From the NCBI GenBank assembly GCA_004335835.1, contig RWJK01001932.1, positions 123,209 to 187,208 of the forward strand: 64,000 nt of DNA, given 5' to 3'. The notes beneath the pieces are model-generated. The model searched no databases, was not told the origin of the DNA, and worked only from the letters and a program-made list of their open reading frames with translations. Source of the stretch: Scenedesmus sp. ARA3 (taxonomy: Eukaryota > Chlorophyta > Chlorophyceae > Sphaeropleales > Scenedesmaceae). Below, in pieces: positions 48,911 through 60,631 of the stretch. The position numbers were made by a program, and so were the translations under genes. The stretch's first letter is position 1, and every line of letters starts with the position of its first letter.

Positions 48911-51900
48911 AAGCTGTTGAAGCTGCTCCAGCTGCTCCAGCATCTGTGCAGGGCTAGCGCTGCCGCCAATGCTGCTGAGCGGCCCCCTGCTGCCAGCCAC
49001 ATCAGGGCTGACGCTGCGTGCACGCCGCCTGGCAGCTGCAGCTGCTGCAGCAGCAGTGGGGCTGCTGTCAGCAACACTGCTGCGCACAGGCATGCTCCTC
49101 ACACTGCTAGCTGCAGCTGCAGCACGCTGCTCCTCCACGTGCTGCTGCTGGTTCCGACTGTCCACGGGATTCACGCCGCCACTGATGCCTGTTATGCAGC
49201 CTGCAGCACCAGCGATAGACCTGCGGGCAGCAGGCGCGCTCGCACCTGCTGCTGCAGGGGGCAGGGGTGGGCTGGAGCCGCTGTCAGCGGCAGTGGCCAT
49301 TGCACTGCTGCCAGCGGCAAGCCCGGAGAGCATCGCCTGCTGCTGTGCGCTGGCTGGCCCATATAGCCATCGCTTGACCTGCTCCTGCACATGTAAGGTG
49401 CAGTGGCGGCAAACATAGTAAAACAACATGTGCTGCACAGCCAAGGGGCTGTCAGCGCGAACCCGCTGTCCGAGTGCCGCTGTCTGGACCCGCTCTGCCC
49501 ACATTTTACAAAAGTCTTGCGCCAGTTCGACAATCTCAACTTGCATTTAAGTAACATAAGTAAAGAAGCACAGCACTGTCTTTGCTGTGCACAGCGCTTA
49601 CACACCTGCTTGCATGCGATTGATTGCGATCTCTCTGTCAACACCAATAACGCGTCAAATCACCAGGGGACATGACCGTGCCTGCTAGCCCCTTGCGCAC
49701 CAGGTCACAGCCCAGCCACAGCCCACTAGCCCACCACCCCACCTCCCGGCACGCACCTGCTGCTGCGCCAGCAGCGCCGCCTGCTCGCCAGCCAGCGCTG
49801 CGCCCACCTCCCGCTCCACGCGCCGCCGCCCTGCAGCCAGCGCTGCGCGCCGCTCACTCTCCAGCTGGTCTGACACACGCGCCAGCATGGAGCGGCGCTC
49901 ACTCTGCAGCAGCCGCGCCTCTGCGGGAGGCAGCAGCAGCAGCAGCAGCAGCAGCAGCTGCATCAGGATCACCAGCACGGCAGCTGCACGATAGCTGTCC
50001 GGCTCACAGCAGCGGCCGAGGCACCACGCCACACATTCGCCTCACCCACAGCATGCCTTTCTCCTTGCTACCTTGCGCTGACACACATGTCACTTTTACC
50101 TCCCAGAACCTGCACCTCAGCCACCAACACAACACTGGGGGACCTTGAGCGGGGGATCTCCTGGTCCAGCACTGCACAAATTTGCATTGTTCATGCTAGA
50201 CTGTCCAGCTTTACAAAACAGCACGGCACACCCCCAGCAGGCCTCACCCTCCTCCAGCAGCAGCTTCTTGGCGTCCTGGAACTCCTGCACAGCAGCCGCC
50301 TGCAGCTGCCCCAGCACCTCGCCCAGCTCCTTGCGCTTGGCTGCCAGGCTGCCCTCCAGCGCCTCCAGCTGGCTCTGCGCAGCCGCCACCTGGCTGCTGG
50401 CAGCAGACAGCGCCAGCTGCTTGGAGGCCAGCTCGGCCGCCGCGTCAGCAGCAGACTTGCGCGTCCTGCAAGCAGGGCATGGCATGCAGACGGAGAATTC
50501 ATGCAGGCAGGTAAGGCCACCAAACCGTGGAAGGCAGGCATGAACGACAGACCGCTGCCATGCCTGCTGAAACTTCCACTGCATGTGCTGTCTGTGATTC
50601 GTTGCTCGTCTCCGAGTGCTGTTCCACCGGAAGATCTCTGCGCTGACCCAATGCTGCCCACACCCTTACAAACCCTGCAACGCATATCCGCAATCCAACA
50701 GCTGCTGCTCAGTACCACAAACTGCAGCCCCCGCCACCTCCAAACAACACAGCCAGCGCCTGCCTCCTGCTGCCAACCAACCCCGCTGTACATGCCCCTA
50801 AACGCTGCTTCCCATCCTCATCCATGCCCTGCTCATTGCACTCACCGCCGCAGCTGCTCCTCCACAGCCTGATACTCCGAGTCAGCTTTGCGCCGCAAGC
50901 TGTCGCTCAGGCCGCCCTCCAGCGTGCTCAACTCGCCGCACCGCCGAGCCAGCTCAGCGGCAACAGAGCGCAGCGCCTCCTGCCGCTCACTGTACAGCCC
51001 TTCCACAGAATCCAGCTGCGCTTGGCGCCTGGCCACCTCCTCGCGCAGCTCGGAGAGCCGGCGGTTGGCCAGCACCAGGTCAGCGTTGCGTTGCTGCAGA
51101 TGACAGCCAAGAGAGCATTGAGAAAGAGACATAAGCACCCAGGAACAGCTACATGTACTGTACAGTATACAGTGTATTGTACATGTACTGTACAGTGCAC
51201 TGTACAGTGAGTGAACATGCAGGCCAGCGCCATGAGCGTGAGGAGGTGGTGCAGGTGCCACTTGAAGCAGCGCCCAAGGGACGCGTACACGAGCAGCAGT
51301 CGACAGCGGCAGCAGTGCCCAGCAACAGCACCCATGAGGTCCATCCTGACTCCCCACCTGATGCTCAGCCTCCCGCGCACGTATGTTCGCCTCCAGCTCC
51401 TGCAGCTGCTGCCTCAGGCTCGCCAGCCGCGGCTCACACACAGACACATCACGCTTGATGGCTGCCAGCCGCTCAGCTGCCTCCGCAACAGCACCACGCT
51501 GCGCCGCAACAGCAGCATCCGCAGACTCCAGCTGCTTCTGGCCTGCCTGCAGCTGCGCCTGCACGCTTGAGAGCTGCTCGCGGCAGCGTGCTGCCTCGGA
51601 TGTTACTGCGTCTGTACTGGCAGCGCTGTTGATCTGGCCCTGCAGCACACAGGCGCGCCATGCACAATTGCCTCCTCAGCACGCCGACAACGATTGTGGG
51701 GTGCTGTGTGCTGCCCTACGCCTGGTTTGGCTCTGAGTGTGCAGCAATTGCATCCACATGCAGGACGTCGAGCTAAGGCTGATCCTAACCAACCACAGCT
51801 TGCTCAATATGCACGTAATGGTCTGTCTTCGCAACCTGTCAGGGCCTGATGAGTGCCCTATCACACAAGCACGTGTTTGCAGGTGGTCAAGCAGCAGCAG

Positions 51901-54900
51901 CAGCAGCAGCAGCATGCCGCACCTGCTTTGCCTCAGCCTGCTCGCTCAGCTTCTGCAGCACTGCTGCCCTGTCAGACACTGCTGCGTCCAGGCGCTGCAG
52001 CTCTGCCGTCTGCTGCTCCAGGCGCTGCGCTGCTGCAGCTGCATCGCTGTCCAGCTGCCCAACCAGCTCTTGCAGCACTGCTGCGCGCCTGCTGCTCTTG
52101 TAAGACTTTACCTCAGCAGCAACCTATGGACAAGACATGCATAGCATATGTAAAGAAAACACAATGCATAGTTAATTTTAAGTTCTCGCCATTTTACACG
52201 TCACACGTCAGCGGTGTTCGCATGCACTTGCAACAACACGATTTAGGAAGCTGCGGCTGTTCTGCTAACCAAATGCAACGCTGCACAACCAAACCTATTG
52301 GTTTGTAGTCCAGCAACAGTACGGCATGCCTGCATGCCTGTTGCGGCACGCAGCACTTACCTCTTGGTCCATCTTCTGCAGGGCATCTTTCAGCAGCTCT
52401 GCCTTCTTGCCAGCAGCCTCTGCAGCAGCTTCAACCTCAGCTGCTGCTGCTGCCTTGTCTCGCACTGCGGCCAGCTCTGGCCCATTCAGCGCTGATGAGC
52501 TGGACAGCCGCACCTGCGCCTGCTGCAGCAGAGAGGCGGCACTCGCTTCTGCATCCGCCTGCTGGGACTTGATTGCCGCAAGCTTGCTGGCATGCTGCTG
52601 CTTCAGGTCCTGCAGCTCCTGCTGCTGCTGAGCCATGGTGCTCTGCGTTTGCAGCAGGGGCAGGTGTGGCGTGGCAGGTGCATGCTGTGTCAGCGCGTCA
52701 AGTGCACTGTCATTGCTCGAAGCCCAGTCAAGCCATGCAACCTGTCCTTTGTGATTAACAAAACTGGAGCTTCATCGACATCTGACTGAGCACCACAGCT
52801 GCCTGCAGCACAGCATGAACTAATAGACTGCCTACATCCTGCAAGCACCGCCTCCTCGCTTTGCCCCACCTCCAGCTCCTGCCGCAGCCCCTGCAGCATG
52901 TCCCTCGCCTCCGCATCCAGCTGCTGCTGCAGCGACCACAGGCGCTGCTGCTGCTGGCCCTGCAGCGAGGCCTGCTGCTCCTCCACGGTGTGCTGCAGCT
53001 GCTGCTGCCAGCTGCGCCGCTCTTGCTCCAGGTGCTCCCTGCAATGGCAGCAGCGCATGCAGACAGGTGGGCGGGGCTCGCAAGTTTGTTTGCAAAAAGA
53101 CCAGTAGGCATGGAATAACAACAGAACCAACATGAAAGCAGGTTCGAAAACGCATGCGCCAGACCCCCAAAGACATGCAGGCGGTCAGCCAGCGATGTTT
53201 AAAATCTCATGCAGCACAGCACTGCTACACTGAATCTGCCATGAATCAAAGGGGCCAATGCCATTTTCTGCCTTGAGCGCGTTGCTGCGGCTCCTCCATT
53301 GTGCACTCTTGTGCTGCTACCGCTGCAAGGACCACAGCGCTGCATACCTGTACAGCCTGCGCTGCTCCGAGTCTGCTGCATCCTCCGCTGCCTGCCAGCT
53401 GCTGCCAGCTGCAGCATTGGGGGTGTTGCCAGCCGATGATACGTTGCGCGACATGACAGGTGCGTTGCCGCTGCCACCAGCAGCAGCCGAGCCCTGCATG
53501 CAGGTGCACAGCATGGCATGTGTGAGGATGCATGCATCTCAGCCTTTGCTTGTAGCTGGCTCAGCACTACATGACACAGCACAGCACCTTGCAACTCGAG
53601 CTGTGACTGTGCCTAAAAGTTATGCCTGCTAGCAGCAGCCAACACACGCGCTCCAACAGCGTCACCCACACAGCACCGCAGGCAGCGTCGCAGCAGCGCC
53701 CGCTGCATCTCCTGCCAGCTCCTGACCGGGCTGCAGCTCACCTTTGCTGAGGCCTCCCTGAAGATGGAGCTTGCTGCTGCATCCCGCGCCAGCCCGCCCA
53801 CTGGTGACTCAATGAGGCTGGCAGTGGTGACACTGGGCAGCGTAGACAGCGTGCCGCTCGGGGAGGGCAGGGGCAGCTGCAGCGGCTGCGAGACATAACC
53901 AACACAACGGGCGTGCTCCGCCTTTCAGTTGTGAGCTAGCAGAGGGAAGCCACTCTGCTGCAAGGCAGCACACTGCCAACAGCTTTGACATTGCGCCTTG
54001 CATGCAAGTGCCAAAGCATGGCATGTTGCTGTCCCCAGCTTCACTGGCAGGTTGTGAAGCATTGAGACGCGGCTTGGACATGGCCGCAACATCTGCAGGC
54101 AGCCTTCAACATGCTCACCTCGACGGCTGTCTGGGATACCACAGAGGTGGAGCCAGACAGCGAGTAGCGCTGCTGCACCAAGCCCTGCTGCTGGAGGGCA
54201 GGCGTCCCCAAGTCCAACTGCTGCTGCTGCCGCTGCAATTGCTGCTGCTGCATTGACGCCTGCTGCTGTAACGATGCCTGCTGCTGCAGGGATGCCTGTT
54301 GCTGCAGAGGCTGCTGCGGCCGCTGCTGCAAGCGTGTCTTTTCCTGCTGGTAGAGCTTCCTGCAAGCACCAACAGCACCATCACACAAGCACGTCCCATG
54401 TGAGGGTGCAGGTACAACTCAACTGCCGGCATCACAGATGTCCCACCCGTCAACAATATATTGCTGTTGCTACTGCTGCTGCTGCTGCAGTTGTCCAGGT
54501 ATCCGATGAGCTGCGGCCAGTAAATGCACTGGAGGGCACGCCACAGTGGTGTCGCAAAACGGCAATGCCAGCGCTGCATGACCGCTGCTGCAATTGCCAT
54601 GCTGGAGTCGGCCCCTTCCAGTCACCCTGCAGCAATGCTGTATACCTACAGGTCGCTCCTATGCCAGACAATTGTGGTGTATGTGAATCGCATGCACCGA
54701 CGTTTGCAGGAACAACTACAGCTTGCCCACCTGAAATGCTCATCGCAAGGGTGGTCCCAGATGCTCTCGCCTGTTGCAAAGTTAAAGTAGTAGATCTCAC
54801 CCCGCGGTGCTTGGCTGCAGGACAGCACCACACAAGCAGCAGTGGCACTTATGTGGGCAGTTCTAGGGTTTCACCAGGTTCTGCTGCTGCTACGAGTGAC

Positions 54901-55331
54901 CTGCCGCACGCGCTGGTGCTGCTGCAAATTGGTCATCTGGGGTGAGAGGCTCACCAGGGCTTCCAGTCTTCTGGCAGTGGCGCTTTCAGACCCTGGCGCG
55001 CGATCCACAGCAGCTCCTGCAAAAGATTTAAGACATGAGACCCCTGCGCGGAGCTTCGAGCGGCCTGAATCATCTGCACTGTGTGCTGTTTACACAATGC
55101 TGCAAGCTCGTTTGCTTACTGTTTCAGCTGGCAGGTCCATGCCAAGCCATTTGGCATACTCCAGGACCTCTGCGTGGTGGTGAGTTTCATTGGTGGGCCT
55201 TGCAGGTGCGATAGAAGCTTATGCTGGTTTGGTGCAGCAGCAACAGTACCTTGGTCGGTGGGTTCATAATTCTCATCAATTTCCTCCTCCAGTATGACCT
55301 GCTGGTCAGCCTCGTCACTTTCTGCCTCCAT
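46586..55331 (-). CDS. CEP164: CEP164-like centriolar distal-appendage (transition fibre) protein
   Basis: Eighteen exons (high to low): 55331-55250, 55169-55120, 55016-54955, 54814-54731, 54359-54119, 53885-53742, 53493-53348, 53038-52870, 52642-52361, 52123-51923, 51639-51358, 51093-50846, 50465-50248, 49920-49757, 49384-48718, 48491-48385, 48196-47240, 46927-46586; 1,481 residues, close to human CEP164 (about 1,460). The N terminus has [48 protein letters not shown] and a WW-type domain ([20 protein letters not shown]). The middle is long coiled coil rich in Gln, Glu and Arg. Near the C terminus [16 protein letters not shown] matches the conserved late block of animal CEP164. The protein docks basal bodies to the membrane and recruits TTBK2 in animals. 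The exon 8 donor is uncertain (52870 or about 24 bases lower, same phase). Confidence 0.88.
46940..46987 (-). repeat. (CTG)16 on the sense strand before the last CEP164 acceptor
   Basis: The longest 3' splice-site tract in the window, ending 12 bases before the exon that starts at 46927. Confidence 0.9.
47843..47872 (-). repeat. (CAG)10 poly-Gln in CEP164
   Basis: CTG on the plus strand, CAG in the transcript; encodes Gln inside the coiled-coil exon 17. Confidence 0.88.
48881..48910 (-). repeat. (CAG)10 poly-Gln in CEP164
   Basis: CTG on the plus strand, CAG in the transcript; encodes Gln in exon 15. Confidence 0.88.
49931..49958 (-). repeat. CTG tract before the CEP164 exon 14 acceptor
   Basis: Plus-strand CAG, sense CTG, ten bases from the exon boundary at 49920. 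Confidence 0.85.
51150..51210. repeat. Self-complementary TGTACA/ACAGT repeat in a CEP164 intron
   Basis: ACATGTACTGTACAGT occurs at 51151 and again at 51181, followed by GCACTGTACAGTGAG. Every unit is nearly palindromic, so the region can fold into hairpins or a cruciform. Confidence 0.8.
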
Positions 55332-57016
55332 TAGAGTATTTCTATACAGGTCTCGAGTTGCCTTTGCTGCTGAGCATGTTGAGGACAGGAAAAGCAGCAA
55401 GGGCGCCCGAGTGCTGTCAAGGTCACACAGGTGTTTGGGACGGCATATTCGTCGAGGATCGCATTCCTGAAGCTTATACTTTACATTTTAGATTGTGGAA
55501 TAAACGAATAGGCATCTGAACCATTAGTTACTGTTCGAACGCAACACCACGCGTGTGATCACGGTACACAACATATATGCCTTTCAAATGATACGCAAAC
55601 CATAAAATTATGTGTGGACATTTACGGCAGCACCCCTTAACATGCTCATATGCGTGAGGTGTATTGTTAATCCCATCCACCAGCGGTGCACTCTGACAGG
55701 GAGCAAGCCCTTTCCGTCACATGGGTACACCATATTTGTTCGCCAAGTTGCTGCGCTTGTTGCAGCATAAAACATGATTGCAGTCATGGCCTTGCACATG
55801 GGTGCTGACTGTACTGCCAGCTGCCTGCGCCCACTGTCAGCTGGCAATGAACACAAGCTTCTGCAGCAGCGACAGTCAACTTGGCAACCTATGCGACCTT
55901 TCCGCTGCTGTATGCGTGCATATGGGCATCCTGCCAACAACCTGGTGCAGCAGCTGCTTGTCAGGCACCTACAGCACTGCTGAAGCGACTTCAGTCAAGC
56001 GGCATGGCTGCAGCCTAAGCATCATGCTGCGTGTGCTGGTTGATTATGTTAACCAATTTGCAACACACTGTGATGTCATGTCCTGCTACGTTTCTCTTCC
56101 TTTCAAAACTCTTCATCAAGCGGCACCGGTGCGCCAGCAGCAACATCCAATGTTTTCAATGTCCGCTATCCATCAATGATTGCAAAATCGACTCCTCGCA
56201 AGCGTTGTTTACCTGACCACTACGTTCAACATCTCTCAATACCTGACCCATCGAAATCTCAGCATTCAACTAGACAGCATCATCAGAATCAACCCAACCA
56301 AAGCTAGTGTACACAACCCAGTGGCATTGCTTTCCCACAGCCAAACGACCAGGCCTTCTCAGGCGTCATGGCAGGTCTAACCGAGATGCGAGTAACAAAT
56401 TAGCCACATTCTACCCTCTGCTGCAGTCCTTGAACCCAGGGTGCATGACCTACATGTTGCCACAGGTCAGCGGTCAGCCAACACACGACGCCTGCGCTCG
56501 GTGCATGCACAGCGCACTGCCAACCATCATTATCAGCTGCTGACGTGAACACACCAGAGAACATTGTTTGAATGTCAAGTGTGCACCCATAAACGCCGGC
56601 CAGGCTCTTCGCAAGGGCCCTTTCAGAAGGCAGTCGAATACCTTGCTGGTGGTACCTCTGACATCCTGCTGCGACCATGCAAAGCTTATCAAGTTATCCC
56701 CTCCAAGGGTCTCCATCACTAGCAACAGTCCTGCAGCATATAGTAAGCACTTGCCAGCAGGACGACACTGTCGAACCTAAATGCCAGTGATTTTAATCTG
56801 CCCAAACCCATGCAGGGCCCCTTACTGATGAGTCATCACTACTGGCAGCACACACTCCCAACGCAAAACCAGCCAAGAGGCAAATCTATGAAACCTGTAC
56901 CAAGCGCAAGGTGCGATGCATTACTGGTGCCGGCAAGACAATGGTGCCGCGCATGGCGCCAGCCTTGCTGTACACGTCTGCTAGTCATATACAACCATGT
57001 GCAAGCCTTTCTGAGG
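55332..57016. other. CEP164 promoter and RING-CH 3' flank
   Basis: 1.7 kb, AT-rich near 55440-55620 upstream of the CEP164 start. No gene supported. Confidence 0.5.
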
Positions 57017-57124
57017 TCACCAGGACGGCACCAAACACCTCAGCATAGCAGACCAGCGCAGCGGCAGGCAAGCCGGCTGCTCTGATGCAGCGGCTGGGCC
57101 CTCCTGCCCGCAGTGGGAGCTGCT

Positions 57125-57179
<55 letters not shown>

Positions 57180-59153
57180 GCAGCGCCTCCCTCCCCTCCT
57201 TCTGGTGCTGGTGCTGGTGCTGCCTCTGCCTGCAGGCGCAGCTGCTGCTGCCGCCGCCAGTACTCCACAATGTCGATCGCTGGCATTGCCCTCGCAGGCC
57301 GCGCCTGCAGGATTGTGGCGGTTGCGTCCCATTCATCTTCTTCTCCGGCAGCAGCAGCAGCAGCCATGGCTGCTGTTTCGGCTGAGCTGCCACCCTCAGC
57401 CGGGCGAGCCCCAGCGACCTGCAGCGTGCCATCAGCAGCACCGCGAGTGTCCTCCACATTGGCTGCTGGCTTGAGGCCATGAGGGGGCTCCAGTGGGCTG
57501 CGCTCCGCTGCAGTGACGGCAGCGCAGGTCATGGCAGCCTCGAGTGACTGCACACCATGCAGCTCAAGGCTGTAGCCTGCAGTCAGCAGCAGCAGCAGCA
57601 GCGGTGGCGGCAGCAGCGGCAGCAGCAGCAGGGGAGGGTCCGTGGCAATTTCAGTGCGGAAGACACCAAACCGCTGCTGCGATGCAGTTGAAATGCAATG
57701 ATCGGATTTGCAGCATAACTGGCACATTTACCACTGCATGATGCATGAAACTGCCTTTTCACAGCTGATGGCCACAGTTGATGGTCACAGCTGCGTGTCA
57801 CTTGCCACAGTGAGGACTATCAGATATGCTGGTGCAGCTCGGCTGCTGGCATCACAACGTGCCACATGTTCAGAGCAATTGTCACTTCAATCACTTTGTG
57901 CAGCTCTGCCATCATGGATGTCCATGGCACGAGCATGGCGTCAGGCATATTACTTCCCGCAACCAAAGCATGGGTTGTGCTGCAGCATGTGCGAAAGCGC
58001 CCTGGCACGCAAATTGCCTCGATATGGTGCAAAGAGCGCAGTGTCACTGGCCTGTGGGGCTCTTGCAGAAGAAGCGCACGTCCATGGCGTCAGAGAAGGG
58101 CTGCCCCGTGATGACCTCCACCTGCCTGCCAAAGCGGCGCAGGCCCTCCGCGGTGGGCTGCACAGTCAGCCTGCGCAGCAGGCCGCGACAGTGATACAAA
58201 TTATGGCAGCAGCACGGCACGGTCAGGCAAAGCCAGTGGGTAGCTGCACATGGGCCTGCGCTGCTGGCGGGCGGCAGCGTGTGCTTCCAGGTGCAGGGCG
58301 GTTCAACAAGGTGCGCATGCACATGCCAGAAGCCTGCCGGCTGACTCAAAGCAAGTGAACATGCATGCACAACAGCAACATTTCAGGATGTTGTGCTCCA
58401 GCAGCTGGATGTCGCAGCTGGTTTCCAGGGGGATCACTGTATCAACCCCTGTGTTGTTCAAGGTGTAGGCATCCAGGCCAACTGTGGCACCAGCACAGCG
58501 TCTTCCTTAAAGCCTGTGGGTCTGATCCTACACGCCATAAACAACACGCCAAACTGCCAGGGGCGGTCGCTAGCAGCAGCTCGACAATTATTCACTCCCC
58601 ACCGTGCACATTCAACACTGTAGGTCGCACATGCTCTACAAGCCAGCAACATGCTGTACAGCGCCACCAGCTGAGCTAGCTAGGTTCACCTGTACTCCTG
58701 GCCCCCAAACACCACTGCCACCACCGGCAGGGCGCTGATGGGGCTGATCTTGTCTAGGCTGCCACGCAGCACAGGCTGCCAGGCTGGCAGGGCACTCAGG
58801 CAGAAGCGGCACTGCACCTCATCCCTGCAGGCAGCAGCAGCAGCAGACAGCGGGCAATATGGTGCACCACAACGCCTTCATGAGTGTGGCAAGCAGTGCA
58901 CAATCTGTTGAACAGGCACAGGTCAACCTCTACGCCTTCCAGCAGTGCCGGGCGCAATGGTGCCTTACCTTGTTCCTGCCTTTGCCAACTGCCAAGCTGC
59001 CAGGCAAAGCTCGTGTGACCTCATGCAAGCACACTTGCAGGGCTGGGCCAGGCTGCTTCCCTCCAGGCAAGTCCAACACACGCTGCTGTCATCTGTGCTT
59101 GGCAGAGGCGGTGCCCCTGCTGCAGCTGCAGCTGCTGCCATTGCTGCTGCCAT
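57017..59153 (-). CDS. RING-CH (RINGv) domain protein, putative E3 ubiquitin ligase
   Basis: Four exons (high to low): 59153-58969, 58824-58690, 58170-58052, 57576-57017; 332 residues. After [13 protein letters not shown] comes a C4HC3 RING-CH finger: CWTC, CKC, HELC, and then CRFC supplied by exon 2, so the finger is split by intron 1. It continues with ALPVVAVVFGGQEYRLTVQP, a region ending FFCKSPTGYSLELHG, and EAAMTCAAVTAAER, then an Ala-rich, probably disordered tail with a 17-unit repeat. RING-CH domains are E2-recruiting fingers of MARCH-like ligases. No membrane helices are seen here, unlike most MARCH proteins. The last intron needs a GC donor (CACAG|GCCAGT). The extreme C terminus after the Ala run is uncertain. 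Confidence 0.75.
57127..57177 (+). repeat. 17-unit CAG/CTG tract read as poly-Ala in the RING-CH gene
   Basis: Read GCT on the minus strand in the last exon. Since it ends CTAG|CAG it could instead precede a 3' splice site, which would change the C terminus. Confidence 0.85.
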
Positions 59154-60631
59154 TGATGCACGATTTAGCAGTAAAAGCAGTTTTTGATGTAGTAACGTGC
59201 TGGGATTGCCGTCTGCTGCGTTGCTGCTGTAAGCGGGCCTTGCCAAGTGTTTAGGTTACAGCGATTGGCCACCGCACACGCATGTACGAGACCTGGAAAA
59301 CTTTCAGCAAAACTTCGGAAGAACCAACAAGTCATACATTCCCGTTCGACAACCCTGGGCGCTGTTCATTTTGTCGGTGGTGAGGTTGCCGCCAATCTCG
59401 TACGGAACGACAGGGCCCTCGGGTGGACGAACACGCATACATGGAATGGTCAAACTTCCGCATACAGGATTTTCGTGCCAATGACACCCGAACTTGTAAG
59501 ACAGACAAGCATTCCGTTTTGTTGGAACGACATGCCATCTGAGCGATTGCCGCAGAAGTTAATCAATATACATCCCAAACCATGGCTGGCAACAACAGGC
59601 CAGCAGAACAAGCTACCACACTGGATAGGCAGCTAAGGAAGGCTGCTTATTGCCTCGAACCTGTCCATTGTATTCAATTTGAACAACTGCGGCCTGTGCC
59701 CAGTGCCAGGCTATAGCCGATGCACCAGTACACATTGACAACAGACGCGCAGTGCGCCAGCATCCAACGCGCGTCAGCATTCATGATCATGACCAGTCAA
59801 ACAATCCCGCATAACACCAGGCAGCCGCAATCGCCCCACTTTTACAGTGTGCTGAAGCAAGCTAGCCATTCATTAAGACTTGAACAAAACACGGCCGATA
59901 CTCAAGTTGCTGGACAACACCAAGCGCCACGGCAGCATCATTACTGACAGCTGCAGCAGCACGACAGCAGTGCCGCAGGCAAGCATTCACACTAATTGCT
60001 CTGACAACTGCAGGACCCTGGGGCACCCTGCTTACAAGCAAAACAAAGTCAGCCAACAATGCTTGAAAGCCATATGTACCATGCCAAATTAAGACAGAGC
60101 CTGGCAGCAATGTGTGCCAATAGGGTTCAGACGTGGCAGGCACAAGCAGCTTGCTGCTTCAAACTGCCCTTGAATCCGCGGACAGGAGCCCCCGACAGGT
60201 CACAGGACACTTGCCATGCATGCAAGAACAATAGCAGAATATGATATGGAGAGCACTGCATCAGCGGTGCACAACGCAGGCTTCTGCCCAGCCAGCAGCT
60301 GCAACAAGTGTGCAGCACCCGCCCAGCCCCATATAAGCATGCATGCGGCTTGATCCGCTCTCCAGGGGCTGCAGCTGCTGCACATAGCTGCACGCAGGTC
60401 TGCTTGCAACGCCCAACGCTTGTCCACACAATCTTCGGCTCCTTCGCCAGCTATGTAACACAGGCAAGTGCCCATCCTCACAAAACCCCACAGGCAAGAA
60501 ACAAACCACCTCACAGCAGCAGCGCTGCATTGCCGCCTTGCAAGCAGCAGCAGCCAGCAAGCAGCACCCCATGCCGCCGTCTAAGCCCCAGCACTGCCCC
60601 GCCCACGCTTCACTCTGCAACCCCGGCACGC
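59154..60631. other. RING-CH promoter and SMARCAD1-like 3' flank
   Basis: 1.5 kb, no gene. Carries GTTGGAACGACAT at 59521, shared with the TypA/OSCA promoter palindrome. Confidence 0.5.

Noticed and set aside
56474..56725. Minus-strand frame starting MLVMETLGGDNLISFAW
   Set aside because: Short, no splice partners in phase and no family recognised; treated as intergenic.
58390..58510. Exon-like frame (DAYTLNNTGVDTVIPL) inside the RING-CH gene
   Set aside because: Looked like a third exon, but no donor or acceptor fits its phase, and joining 58690 directly to 58170 gives a perfect frame and sensible protein.
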